Positions 21,866 to 32,527 of a DNA stretch of 64,000 nucleotides are shown one piece after another. The stretch comes from Macrophomina tecta (taxonomy: Eukaryota > Ascomycota > Dothideomycetes > Botryosphaeriales > Botryosphaeriaceae): contig JAKSGN010000006.1 of the NCBI GenBank assembly GCA_024180945.1, forward strand, positions 2,542,001 to 2,606,000, written 5' to 3'. A program made the position numbers and the translations under genes. The first letter of the stretch is position 1. Every line of letters starts with the position of its first letter. Under the pieces are notes generated by a model. That model saw only the letters and a list, made by a program, of their open reading frames with translations. It made no database searches and was not told where the DNA came from.

Positions 21866-24157
21866 TTAATATAAAACTGAAGCGCCATGCATGTCGTCGT
21901 TGCCGCCAGCAATATCCATGACCTTACCATCTACTGCCACGTAGACTTTGCGGACCAAGTCATTCTTCACCCAGTTGCTCAGGCATTGAAGCTTCTCGAT
22001 AGTATCAGGCGAGAGCCGTGCCCTGTCCCAAGAAATTGTCCGCCTTGCGCAAGAGAATACCCGTTCCGGATCGTCGGACATCGCCGGCACACTTAGTATG
22101 TCAATGGCCAATTGGTGTAAACGTGGATACTCAATCCTCTGTTCTTCTCGACACCACCATTCAAGCGGTGTTTTGGTCGTCATAGGTCTTGGCGGAGAAT
22201 TGACGAATTTTTCGAATTCATCCTCATCTCCGGGTTCATCCAAGACACTCATTGACTGCTTGATACGCTCGTACGGTGTTACTTCCCGTCGTTCGTCGTT
22301 CAGCCGAGCCGCGGACTCCGACGGGAGTGGCCGGTCCTTGTACTTCGCCCAATGCTGCCGTGCACCAGCAATAGCGGTCTGCCTCCATTCCTCTGCCCAG
22401 TGGCGGTCAAGGTACCTCCGGCGCTTTTCTGGATGGAGCAATAATGCCGTGGCATATATTGGGTTTCTGTCACTCTCTTCATAATACTTCGAGAGAACCC
22501 ACCAACCCATGTGAATGGAATGAACCATACGCGCGTTGCTGGCGTATTTGCCCTGCTTTAACATCAGTCCAGGTCTGGTAATCGATCGAGCCGTCCATGG
22601 CTTACCTTGGCATTCTCAAACTGCATGAAAAGAATATCCATATTCTCTAGCACCTGATCTATTGATGCCCACTCCATTTGCTGCTCCAAGGTCGCTTGGT
22701 AAAACGGCTGCAAGAACTCGTGAGTCATTTTGAGTACTTGCCAATCATCATGTGTGAGGATGTCGTCTTCCAGCTCGTTGTGGTATTGGTTGAGGAATAT
22801 TGACAATGGACCCTCTTGGCTGATAGCCGCATCAAGCAACTTGAACCATGAGTTCCAACGGGTGATATTGTCAATTCCAAGCGCCTTTTCTGCAATGTCA
22901 TCCCATGCATCGTTGCGCACTGTGGAATTACGGATGAACACCGCAATGTTGTGGAGTTTACCCATTGGGCCGATGCCGCCAGCCGGCAGTGTCATGGCGT
23001 TTCTTGCGCCTGTCGTGACTCTTGTGACAAGTGTTCGACTGAATTTGGTCGTGTAACGCGTCCGCAACTGTTACATCATTTACCTCGTGTTGCGCCTGCG
23101 CAATTGCGGCCTGCAGAGCGTCCTCACTAGTTGCAAAGAGAAAGGCTTGAAGGGACAAGTTAATGATGTGGCCGGCACACCGCGTTCGAGAGGACACTGG
23201 GTCAAGTGTAAGGCCGTACTCTTGCGACAGCTCAACAGCAAGTTGGCGGAGACAGGTGTCATTCTTTGCGTCATTGTCCCCAGTGAAGTAGCCGATTCGG
23301 GGCGCTAAGTGGTACTGTCGGATAATCGTCATCAAGTGAGGTGCCATAGCCGTGCCGGCGTGAGAGCGGCGGAGGTTTGGTAGCCCTAGCAATGCTTTCC
23401 GAGGTTTGTAGGCCTCGTCAACCCATTGGGCGTGAACAGCGATATAGGCCTTCCGCTGAGGAGAAGACCATACGTCCATAGCAATGTGTACGAGGCTCCG
23501 GGCACGTTCTAGCCATTCCTTTACGGATTGTTGATGCGCATCGTAGGCCCTATCCAAGTCCGCCGCAACTGTGCTACCGGAATCAGTTAGGAACTCTTCA
23601 ACGGCAGGGTTTATCGCGGCCAGAAGTGCCTGGTATTCCGGCCAGGTTACGAAGTTGAGCGGTAAATGTTTATGTGCGGATAGCAACATCTGTGCCTCTC
23701 GAAAGGCATCGACATTGATTACACTCCGTAGAGTGTTCATCTCATTCTCCCTGACTTGCTGCAGCCGCTTGCCGGTTGTTCTTGCGAAGGCATTTTCGAT
23801 GGCTAGTTGGCGCCTGTTTTGAGATTTTGAATCCTCTCGAACAAGTATGTGATGAGCCTTCTCGAGATGATAGCGGGCGTTGCCAGATATGTGGGTTGAC
23901 CAGGATGGATTGCGACAACGCGTGCAGTAGTGAAGTAATTTCCCGCTCATAGTACGTGGCTCGTCGCCTTGAGCTTCTCGAAAGTGATCCCATGTTGATG
24001 TGGCTCTCAGTTTCCGTCTCTTGACCGTATGCTGAGCTGACGATGCCTCGGGTTCTGACAGTGTGCTGGCAACTTGTGAGGCACTGTCAGAGGGTACCAC
24101 GGAGGAAGAACTTGACGGGGCATTGGATTGGGGCAGTGAGGATATGTTGACGTCCAT
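21866..24157 (-). pseudogene. hAT transposase, one frameshift
   Basis: The ATG is at 24157. The N-terminal region has a BED-type zinc finger: STWDHFREAQG, then CTRC, then HISGNARYHLEKAHHI, with C-x2-C and H-x-H spacing. The core has MDVWSSPQRKAYIAVHAQWV and GYFTGDNDAKNDTCLRQLA, typical of hAT RNase-H-like catalytic domains. The C terminus holds the dimerisation region (YPRLHQLAIDILSVPAMSDD, PERVFSCARRTISWDRARL). A 53-nt intron (22605-22553) joins FENAK to GKYASN in phase 0. Near 22966-22976 the frame shifts by one base, at a point where the family normally reads W-R-x-x-GPMGKLHNI; removing one base of catcggccc would restore it. Stop at 21866. Full length would be about 740 aa. Confidence 0.88.
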
Positions 24158-24465
24158 TGTCGTGTGTAGAGATATGTCGCTGATGTATTACGAACTGCGT
24201 ACTTGCAACGTGACGGGTATGGCGAGGCAGCAGTTTCGGTTGCTAGGAGTTACAAACATTGGAGTTCACCTCCTATCTAGAGGCCTGATAAGCAGTAATA
24301 TGCGTACAAGACTGCAATTTAATCTGAAACACTCTGGGGGAATTGGCGCTGGAAAATAGTGGGCCTATATTATTAATAGTTAACAATATATATTTATTGG
24401 CAGCGTCTATATTATTATCCTTATGGAAAAGCTTAACAATAAATATGCCCTTAATAATAAATATA

Positions 24466-24486
24466 TATTTATTACTGGGATGTCTG
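24466..24486 (-). repeat. Right terminal inverted repeat of hAT element
   Basis: Plus strand ends attactgggatgtctg; the reverse complement begins cagacatcccagtaataaat. Confidence 0.9.
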
Positions 24487-24494
24487 CGGACTGA
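24487..24494 (+). repeat. Right target-site duplication (cggactga)
   Basis: Identical to 21756-21763. The host coding sequence resumes immediately after it (FNGDWKKVMLVCISTATIL). Confidence 0.93.
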
Positions 24495-25350
24495 TGGAGG
24501 CATTCAATGGTGATTGGAAAAAAGTCATGCTAGTCTGCATTTCAACAGCAACAATCCTGCCCATCGCATGGTTCTGCATCGCTCCCAAACAAGGCCGACG
24601 CGCTGCCGAAGAGAGCCGGCGGTCATTCAACAAGGCACGAAAATCTAAGAGAGCCACCAACAACTCCACGCCTGACATTGAAGCTACTGCGGAGGTTATC
24701 GATCAGGCACCTGCAACCCAATTCAGTGGTTTCGGGCCGGAGCGTACACGCCTCAGTTTCTTCTTCAAGGTGCTCTTCCCCACATACGTCATCCCGCTGG
24801 CCATCTCCACCTGTCTTGGCGTTATTGCACTCTACGGCCTCGTACCGACTCTCATGTTCCTGCGTGCCTTTGAAAAGGTGCCACAGGGAGAGCTGCAATT
24901 CGAGCTCAGCTGTAAGTCATTCCAATGCTCGAAGAGCTCTCCGTGACTGATTTCCCTTCAGATTTGGCATACGGCACCGCCCAATTTTTATTTTCATCCA
25001 TATCCAGGATTCGTCCACTTCCTAATGTATGGCTATGGGCGGCCCTGCAAACCGCCGTGGTGATCATCAGTATAGTCCAACTTTTTGAGCCTTTCCTAAC
25101 CTACTTCGGCGTGTGGATCATCTTCATCTTCATTCACGGTGGTATTGTGGGCGCTTCCTTGGCCAAGACCAGCCGCAAGATTGATGAGGACTTCCGCAGG
25201 AATGGAGAAACGGAAGATGTTCGAGCGTTTGCCATGACTTACGGGGGTCTCGGTAGTGTGGTTGGCGATGTCCTGGGTGGCGCCTTTGCCATCATGATTC
25301 AACGGCTTGCTTTCATGAACCTTCCCGTGCACATGTAGATTATCTTCACG

Positions 25351-26239
25351 TCACGATGTGCTGTGGGGCAATGAACGGTGATGGATCCCATTTCTTTTCT
25401 GAAAGGCAAAGCTGTCATTCGAGTTTTCTGCATCTTTAGTAGAGCCCCCCCCCCCCCCTAACCGTGATACTCGTCTCTTGATTGAAGAAATTCGAAACCA
25501 ACAGGCTCTGTAGCCTACTTTTCCAGAAGTTCCACCTTCGCACCGCGAATCCGGGGCACTTGCATTCCACAGCCCTCTATCTGCAGGCAAGCATCTATGA
25601 TCACTTTCGGACTGTCTGCTCGCATCCCTCAATGTCGATGCAGCGCGCAATATCGACTGCATTGCTGCTTTGATATCCAGGCAGAAAAGCTCCTTCATCT
25701 CCTCCTCAGTCCCCAGCTTCTGAATACCACCTTGATATGCGCTCAGCACAACCACTTCCAGCAGCTGGCTCAGCTCAGAACACACCATAACCTTCAACTG
25801 CATTACTGGTTGGAAAATTGAGGCAACAAGCTTTGCTGAAAAGGCGTTGAAATTGATGTATCTCCCCGCGGGGCCGGGCACGTGTTCAGTCTGACCGGGC
25901 TTGCTGTGGAATTCCGCCTGCACCCTCTCGCTGAGACCAGTAGGTGTCGCGGCGATCTCGCTAGCTGGAGCCGAAATTGCGGATCCAAGCCATGAGTTCC
26001 GGGCCGTCAGTCGCCTCTTCATGTTGAGTTTGAAGTGCGAGCAAAAGTTCGATTACGGTGTCCTGGTACTGCGGCAGCTCGGCGGCGGCATCGAAGATAA
26101 GCTCCCAAAGACGCCACGCGGTGTTGTCGTGGCGCTTGAGGTTGCTGGATACGATGCGCTTAGCGGCGGCTTTGGTGGAGATGGTGCAGGAAAGGAGTTG
26201 TTGGAAGGGGTTCAGTGTGGGCGGTAAGCGCGCCGACAT
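25351..26239 (-). pseudogene. DUF3632-family protein, frame disrupted
   Basis: An ATG at 26239 (or 26287) opens a frame with the DUF3632 layout: LNPFQQLLSCTISTKAAAKR, then AWRLWELIFDAAAELPQYQD, then ELMAWIRNFGSS, ending in TAG at 25961-25963. An overlapping frame continues with the second half of the family (RYINFNAFSAKLVASIF, then a helix with LCSELSQLLEVV-like sequence, then DIKAAMQSILRAASTL) to about 25615, then an unrelated tail to 25351. No splice pair that fits was found, so the gene appears broken by a nonsense codon plus a frame change. The TAG could come from CAG, a C-to-T change in CpA context. DUF3632 proteins are fungal proteins of unknown function. Confidence 0.6.
25445..25458. 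repeat. Homopolymer C(14)
   Basis: Fourteen C on the plus strand, inside the 3' part of the disrupted DUF3632 locus. Confidence 0.8.
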
Positions 26240-27119
26240 CTGCGGCGATCTTGGATTGAACCTACGTTTCGGAAATGGCGAGAGCATCTTTGAGAGAGGC
26301 GGACGCTCGATTTTTTGCTATGATTGTGAGAAAAGATTTTATACGCCAAAGTGAGGGGCTCCCACAAGCTGTGCGTCATATCTAAAGTCATGCTGTGACG
26401 TCCCACAGGCAAAGAGTCACTCCTTGGCCGGGGTGCCATCCGTATGGAACAATGCCGCCAGTCGTGGGTTGTGCATCGCTGATCCATTCCACGCCACCCG
26501 AAGGCTCTCCCCTATTTTCCAGCTGCAAAGGGCGTTCCCAACGTACTGAAAACGTCATTCGAAAGCTATGATGCCAATATACGTGGCCAGAAATAGGAAT
26601 AAATGACAAGGTGGCATGTTATTAGCTGCCTGCCGCTAAGGTGGAAGATTCTATAATCTCATAGCCTTCCGCTTACGGCGTGCGTTGGCCTCCACTCCGA
26701 CTCCGCGCCACCAATTTCAGCTCGGAAGACCCTCGTGATTGGCTCTTGAGCGCTACTCAAAAAGGAAGGAACATTGGAATCTATTCCGGCATCGCTCTGG
26801 CTGCAGAAATGAAGGATGCTAAGGAGCCGCATTCTTTCCGCAAGCCTTCCGAACAACAGCTCAACTCGGGTTTAGGTGCTGTTTTTCACGTCTAAAACAC
26901 AAAAGGACATCATCAACAAGACTCTTTCCGACTTGTCCCGTCTCTTTCTTAGAAACATCCCTCCTTCCAATGCATGATGCCATCCATTTACAAGGAGCCT
27001 TTGCAAATAGGTGGGCAATGCTCAGTCCGTCAAGCTCGTATCAACGCTGGGCAAGCATTAGTCCGCATTATCTGGATGGCGCGGGTTTCTAATGATCGGG
27101 CTGACTAGACGGAACCCAG
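26240..27119. other. Intergenic / missing 5' part of RNase pseudogene
   Basis: No independent gene. The expected first exon (signal peptide) of the RNase relic at 27120-27546 should lie at the right end of this stretch but was not found; only gctgac plus a cccag acceptor precede 27120. Confidence 0.4.
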
Positions 27120-27546
27120 TTCAACAACTGGCAGGTGGAAGACGCCGCCCAACAGGGCGTATATAACACCTGCGGACCCGGCGGCCCACAACCCGGTAAT
27201 CACATACATTCCAGACTTCCGTATATCAGCCAATCATCTAACGGATGCCTAGGCGGATACCCTTATACATACAGAAACGACTAAAAGTTCAGCTTTCCGA
27301 ATTGCCCGAGCGAAGATGGGAGATTTGGTCGAGTTTTCCCATTCTCTCGAACGGAAGGGTCTATGGCGGGGGTGAGCAGGGCCTCTACAGAGCTATCCAT
27401 CAAGAGACGGGGACTGGCAATGAGAATGGAATATATTGTGGTCTCATTTACCATCCAGTATGTCTTTGCATTGTAATTACCAACCATTATCATGTTTCTC
27501 TACCACATCGCAGGATGGTGATGACGTGAATTTTGATCAATGCTGA
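27120..27546 (+). pseudogene. Degraded secreted guanyl-type ribonuclease (RNase N1/T1/U2 family)
   Basis: Three exon-like segments (27120-27195, 27253-27457, 27514-27546) with good splice sites match the RNase N1/T1 fold: a VEDAAQQG helix, then GYPYTYRN, then SFPILSNGRVYGGG, then GLIYHP joined to GDDVNFDQC at the C terminus. Active members are small secreted RNases cutting after guanine or purines. This copy is dead in several ways. A TAA at 27282-27284 interrupts exon 2, a 1-nt frameshift follows near 27295-27310, the signal-peptide exon was not found, and catalytic positions differ: Tyr for the His of YPH, Ser for the Glu of EFP. The Arg (YRAI) and last His (YHP) positions are retained. The TAA is compatible with CAA-to-TAA. 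Related ribotoxins are longer and lack this context; I do not call it one. Confidence 0.7.
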
Positions 27547-28361
27547 TGAAGATTCAAATGCGCTGCTATTAGTCGGTTTAGGTCGTCGCAGGATGTCATG
27601 ATGGAGAGGCACCAAGGTTTTCTGGGGTGACTAATGAACCTGTGTTCGCTGGTATTCCCGCATGCGACTCAGAGTGATGTACTGCCGAGTGATTCCTCCT
27701 GTTCGTTGCAGTTAATAATATCCGCTACAGTCACCGTGAGTCTGCTAAAGTCACGCGTTCTCGTTAGTATAGCCACAGAGCATGAGCCCAGACCAATAAA
27801 CTTGATCTGAACGGAATACCGGATTGAACCCATTACTGATGACAGTAGTTATGCGGGTCCTTGATGTGCTGAGCCTTGGCTTGTTCCAGGGGCGTGAGGA
27901 CTGAGGGCAATCGATCATGGCTTCGGCCCCACTATCAAGGATCTCCTGCTTAGTGCTTAAAATTTCTGAATCTCGGTGCAATCTGAGAATGTAGCAAGTT
28001 GAGTTATATGACCAATATCCGGTATATCTTTTCGCGTCCAGGGCTCGGACTGCGCCTTCGAGAAGCCCAAAACTTACCCCAGACTTCTTAGGCCATCCTA
28101 AAATGACTTTACAGTTTGACAATTAGTGACGGCACATTGTTACGGTGCAAGGGTCCTATCAACAGCGTGAAATATTGTCAAAACCGCACAATTGCCTCAG
28201 ACAGGTCTCAATGAGCTCATGAAAACGGATTGATAGGTTTCTGTGGTTATCCCAAACAATTTCCACGCGCCTTGCGAAAGATCGTATTATGTCAGAAACT
28301 GAAAGCTCCATTATCAGCACAACTCCACAACCCAGTAAACCTACGGGCAAATTCCACCCCA
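27547..28361. other. Intergenic with weak minus-strand ORFs
   Basis: Minus ORFs at 27751-28122 (contains SEILSTKQEILDSGAEAMID and a gtaagt donor near 28076) and 28159-28311 (start MELSVSDIIRSFARRVEIVW, reminiscent of the N termini of some fungal STAND-like proteins) are protein-like, but neither could be made into a phase-consistent gene. Confidence 0.3.
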
Positions 28362-30565
28362 TCACGCCCTATACACCCCAGCCATTTCACCTTCTCCCTC
28401 CACCACATCGACAGTCCTCCTCCTCTCCACCACCTCCCACTCCACCGCAACGCCCCTCTCTTCCCTATCCAACCTCTGCCCATCCTTCCCCCACAACTGG
28501 AATCTCAAATCCGCAGGCCCAAGAAGTATCCGCATTTCGAACTCGGCGAGCCAATACTCGCGCGCCCAGTGGTACCAGCGGGCATTCTTGCGCTGCATGT
28601 CGGCATGCTCGAGGGAGGATTCGATGGTGCAGACACTCGAGACAGAATGGGGTTGGCCCTTCTGCTGCTTGAGGCTGGAGGGCAGCTGGTCCGGGGGCAG
28701 GGCGGACATGACGATCTGGGTGCGCCAGGGGGCGCGCTCGGTGCCGAGGGCGCGCTTGAGGCGGTAGGGGTGCCGGATGCCGCGGCGGACGGCGATGGAG
28801 TCGCCCTGCACGGTTTTATTCTTTTGTGAGTGGCAGAGCATTGAGGTTGTAGGGCATCGAGCATGGTAAGTAGGGAAGAAGGAAGGGATGCCAAGGGCTA
28901 TCGGAGCATACCTTCTTGATGACCCAATGGATCTGACCGTCGACCCACTTCTTCTTGTCGTGCGGGTCGAGTATGACGTCTTCGCTAACGTGGCGGCGCG
29001 GGTCGTACCTCTCGCGGCAGACGATGCCGTAGTTGGCGCGGCAGCAGCGCGAGGTGTAGACCAGGCGATCGGACGTGATCTCTTGGACACGGTTCATGAC
29101 GAGGCCGTGGCAGACTGCGAGTTGGCTTTGGGGGCGTTAGCAATGTTTGTTTGGGTGATGGAGATGGGCTTACGGTTCTGGGGCGAGGAGGATTTGAATA
29201 TCTTCCACGTTGGGGTGGTGGTTCGCGGCTCCAGCCTGGTAACGCTCTCTCAGCCGCTGGCGCAAATATGGGGAGCTACCTAGACCGCCGGAGACAACAA
29301 GGTAAGACTACTGTGGTTAGTTATATTTGTAGAAGTGGTCATGACAACGAGAGGGCCAGACCACTACTTCATGCGGACGAGACTGATAGAGCCGGTCCAG
29401 TTGTTTGTCAATGAGCATCAGAATTTTATCAATTTGTTCATCAAAGAGCTGTTTTAGTTCCCCTCTATCGATCTACCCGTTAATACTGATATGGGGAAAG
29501 CATCGTAGGGTGGCTACTCACCTATTCAAAATAATACTGGAGTTCCGGATTCTCGACCCAGGAAAGTCGTAGCCAGGCCTCATGCCAGGTATTGGCAACG
29601 GATACTCCTCCATATCTGAAGCTGGTGAGCCAAAGTCGCACTTGAACGTCTCGAATCGACCGCGTATCATTTGCTCTGCGAGTTCATGCGGAGTACTCCC
29701 GAGAAGATATTTGACAAGCTCGAGGCGCTCTTTGATGTTCAAGCACATCCTCCAGTCAATCAATGCAGAACCGATGGCCATCCCATCGACATGGCAGAGT
29801 GGAGTGAGTTCGGTACGTGTCCCAATCGACGCGACTTTCAAAATGTTGACGTCCGTCGTTCCTCCACCGGCATCACAGACGAGAATCACATCATCGCGAT
29901 TGTAGTGCTGGTTGGCAACATACACAGCAGCAGCCTCCGCCTCGGTCAATGAGATTTTGATCTTTTGGTTGGCAGCCGTACCGAATCCCGCGCTTCTCAG
30001 AATCTTTTCAATGTGTGCGACCATGGCAGGGTTCTTCCATGTTGTAGGGACGCTGAAGAGAAACTCAACGGTATTGTGGTTCCATCTGGGAAATCTTTCG
30101 GTAAAATAGCCCTGGACGAAGGTATATAGAAAGCACATGTAGTTACAGAACCAGCTTTGGGCGTCCGGAGGTTTAGGTGCCGATTCATGACCATCGATAT
30201 AATCAGGGTCAAGATGAAGTTTGAAGAATTCTTCAATCCGGACATCCCGGGTATGTTGCCCATTGTCCTGGAGTTCTTCGCATTGGAATCCCCAGGCGAA
30301 GCACGACCCGGTCTGCTGTCGGAATGCAACGGCCGTCTTGTTTTTGTTGGCGAGCTCCGTGCTCATCTTCCCAGGCCATCTCTGGATGGTAGTGGGCCTG
30401 GCCCATTCGGGCGCTTTTGAGTAGGCAACGCCTGTCAATGGAAAAATCAGTACCTTTGTGCCTGCTGTACAGTGTACGACGCAGACCTGTGTATGTCATG
30501 CCAAAGTCGATAGCGATTACGAAGTCTGGTTTCAAAGCTGTCGCCATGGCAGGAGCCACAAACAT
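28362..30565 (-). CDS. Hsp70-like ATPase of the fungal HSPA12-type group
   Basis: Six exons join in consistent phases: 30565-30487, 30431-29522, 29464-29362, 29307-29174, 29125-28912, 28805-28362 (introns 48-106 nt). The product is about 627 aa. The actin/Hsp70 ATPase fold is clear: phosphate-1 motif VIAIDFGMTYTG (residues about 15-26), phosphate-2 VCDAGGGTTDVN, and the adenosine motif VVSGGLGSSPYL, followed by QLAVCHGLVMNRVQ and a cysteine-bearing CCRANYGIVCRERYDP block typical of this fungal group. The canonical Hsp70 peptide-binding domain is absent; the C terminus is a smaller beta-rich region. These cytosolic proteins bind ATP; clients are mostly unknown, and the family is often expanded in filamentous fungi. 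A second ATG at 30547 is possible. Upstream 5' sequence holds no extra exon that I could support. Confidence 0.88.
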
Positions 30566-31125
30566 GAAATCCCATCGACTTTCCAATGATGCTACTTGCA
30601 CCAGGATAAGCTTCGTGAAGCACTTCGGACATCAAGAATGCTCGACTGAGATCGAGCATTCCGAAAATGATGAACAGCCTGGCAGGCAGACCATCTTGAG
30701 GCTGAACCCCGCATCCATGCAGCTATGGAGAGGCTGGGCTCGACGCTGACACTGCAGAAACACTCAACCTGGTCAAATTCGGGGCTGGGCGCAATGTCAC
30801 GACCAAAAGGCTGTTCATTGGAGCAACTGTCAAATGCGCTGCTGCAGATAAGCCGCCATTTGGCCACTTGAGGACGGCAAACACTCGATCGTCAGCTTGG
30901 CGGATGCTGGTGCTTGCTGCCAAACTCGATGACAAAATTAGTTGCGGCGGCAGTTCAGGGCGGGGTATATGAGTTGGTGTTCGACTGCGCCGGCCGGCGT
31001 TCGGACTCATCAGTATTTTGTGTCATTTCAGATCCTGGAACGAATCAAGATCCTTCCCAACGACATCCACAGCGCCGGGCACTGCGAAAATCCACGAACG
31101 ACGGAACCGGGCACCAACAGTAGCC
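30566..31125. other. Divergent promoter region
   Basis: Lies between the Hsp70-like gene (minus) and the membrane protein gene (plus). ORFs here are short shadows; no separate gene supported. Confidence 0.5.
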
Positions 31126-32193
31126 ATGGCAGCAACAGACGTGAGCAGGGTGACTACATCAGCAACCCAGGCCACCTCGTCCGGCGGCAGAGGGACGGCT
31201 TCCCCCACGACTGCTTCAGATCCGGACTCAAACGGCCAGCGGACGACCGACTCGGGCATCTCGGGCGGAGCAGTGGCAGGCGCAGTGATTGGAACAGCGG
31301 TTGGAGTTGCGCTGCTGACAATTGCGCTCACATTCTGGCTTGCGCGGCGAGGCGTCAGGAAGAGAGGGCTGCAGCGGCAGCGGCGTCGAAGCAGCGACGG
31401 ACTTGTCAAGAGGAGCGGCACGGGCACGTCGGGAGGCCGCCGACGAAGTGGGTGGCAGGAGCATCTGCCGCAGTCATTGGACGACCAGACGGTGCGACGA
31501 CGCGTCAAGGCAGTGCTGGACCAGGCTGCGGTGCACGTGGAGAACAACTTCAGCGAGGCAGAGGCGGAAGCGGAGTCGCAGATGGAGGCGGAGAGGGAGA
31601 GGGAGAGGCAGAGGGAAGACGCGTTGAGCGCGTTCGAATCGCCGCATCTGCCTGCGCCGCTGGCCGCTCTCATTGGCCAGACGCGCCGCCCCACCCTGCT
31701 GATTAAGCACGCGCTGGCTTACAGCCTCCTCGTCGCCTCTGACCGCGTCCTCCTGCCACCAACCCTGACCGAGCTGCCGCGCGTTGTTGAGCAGCGCCCC
31801 GACAGACCGCGCTCTGCCTCTCAGGCTCTGTCTCACTGGCGTCGGCTGACTGCCTACCTCTATCCCGCCCCCTCCGCGGATCCTGCGTTCCAGGCCCATC
31901 GCAACGCCTCCATCCAACGCCAGGTCGACCTCTTCGCACGCGCTTTCTCGCCTTGGCTGGCCGCCAATCCTTCGCCCGACCGCCGCGCCAACCTGGTCGC
32001 AATCTTCGAAGCTACAGCTGATGTATCATACATGCTGTTTTCCCAGCCTTCTGCACTCGAATACGATTGGGCGGCCCGACCCGACGGCAGCTCCGTCATC
32101 CTTCCAGGCCTCCTCAAGGTCACTGACGAATATGGCACTCCACTGCCGTATGCCCACGTGCTTCTGCAGCCCAGTTTAGTGCGCTCGCTCTGA
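31126..32193 (+). CDS. Single-pass membrane protein, Ser/Thr-rich ectodomain
   Basis: The ATG at 31126 has a good context (gccatggca) and gives 355 aa; the open frame extends upstream to 31018 but without need. Residues 1-45 are Ser/Thr/Ala-rich with no signal peptide. Residues about 47-71 form one membrane segment (AVAGAVIGTAVGVALLTIAL) followed by a basic stop-transfer (RRGVRKR). The rest is cytosolic: a Glu/Ala/Arg coiled-coil-like stretch (FSEAEAEAESQMEAERERER) and a conserved-looking domain of about 170 residues with LTAYLYPAPSADPAF and ATADVSYMLFSQPSALEYDW. This layout recurs in Dothideomycete proteins of unknown function; a cell-surface or signalling role is inference. No intron is needed. 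Confidence 0.72.
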   Translation: MAATDVSRVTTSATQATSSGGRGTASPTTASDPDSNGQRTTDSGISGGAVAGAVIGTAVGVALLTIALTFWLARRGVRKRGLQRQRRRSSDGLVKRSGTGTSGGRRRSGWQEHLPQSLDDQTVRRRVKAVLDQAAVHVENNFSEAEAEAESQMEAERERERQREDALSAFESPHLPAPLAALIGQTRRPTLLIKHALAYSLLVASDRVLLPPTLTELPRVVEQRPDRPRSASQALSHWRRLTAYLYPAPSADPAFQAHRNASIQRQVDLFARAFSPWLAANPSPDRRANLVAIFEATADVSYMLFSQPSALEYDWAARPDGSSVILPGLLKVTDEYGTPLPYAHVLLQPSLVRSL

Positions 32194-32527
32194 TGCTCCT
32201 CATCCTCCCCGTCTTATACCATTGAATGTCTCACTCGCCGTCCGTTTCTGCTATCTCAACCCTCTGGCAGGCTTTGCGGCTAAAGAATCAAACCTTCATG
32301 GCTCGGGTAGTCCTGTTCTTTGTTGTACCCGATATCGATTGCCTATTTACATATTTGAGTCGGTTTGACAAACATGTGTCTCCGTTGCTTGGATGCTGTA
32401 AACTCAGATCAATCTGCCAAAAGCAAGACCCCAACCCCCGCATCTCTATTCCACCGGAGCCGCCCAGCCTCACTCTGATCCCCCCATCTGTTGCATGTAG
32501 CAGCCACAGACCGCTTCTCATCGCAGA
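32194..32527. other. Convergent 3' intergenic region
   Basis: Between the convergent genes ending at 32193 and 32528. Nothing seen. Confidence 0.6.

Larger units (their letters stand above)
21764..24486 (-). mobile_element. hAT-superfamily DNA transposon, 2723 bp
   Basis: Bounded by 21-bp terminal inverted repeats beginning CAGACATCCC and by perfect 8-bp direct repeats (cggactga). It carries one transposase gene on the minus strand, with AT-rich non-coding ends of about 100 bp (left) and 330 bp (right). It lies inside coding exon 3 of the CLN3-like gene. The perfect duplication, and the intact host reading frame on both sides, suggest a fairly recent insertion. The transposase frame has a 1-nt break, so this copy is probably not autonomous, unless the break is a sequence error. 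Confidence 0.92.
21084..25338 (+). pseudogene. CLN3/battenin-family membrane protein gene, interrupted by a hAT transposon
   Basis: Coding segments are 21084-21266, 21319-21655, 21722-21763, then (after the transposon) 24495-24911 and 24962-25338. Introns of 52, 66 and 50 nt are phase-consistent. Without the insertion and one copy of the 8-bp duplication the frame is continuous and would encode about 451 aa, the normal size for CLN3/Btn1. Family hallmarks include FLHLIPHNVRILII, GTGSFLETVTFF, then after the break YGTAQFLFSSISRIRPLP, and EDVRAFAMTYGGLGSVVGDV with about ten hydrophobic segments. CLN3 proteins sit in lysosomal/vacuolar membranes and affect vacuolar pH and amino-acid balance. The usual NN pair early in the protein is replaced (IGNAMALPTTIL), so this may be a divergent paralogue. 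As it stands, translation enters the transposon and stops at 21828 after about 22 extra residues. Confidence 0.85.

Noticed and set aside
27751..28122. 123-codon minus ORF with an internal gtaagt donor
   Set aside because: The donor and the only good acceptor do not match in phase, and there is no ATG; kept only as a remark.
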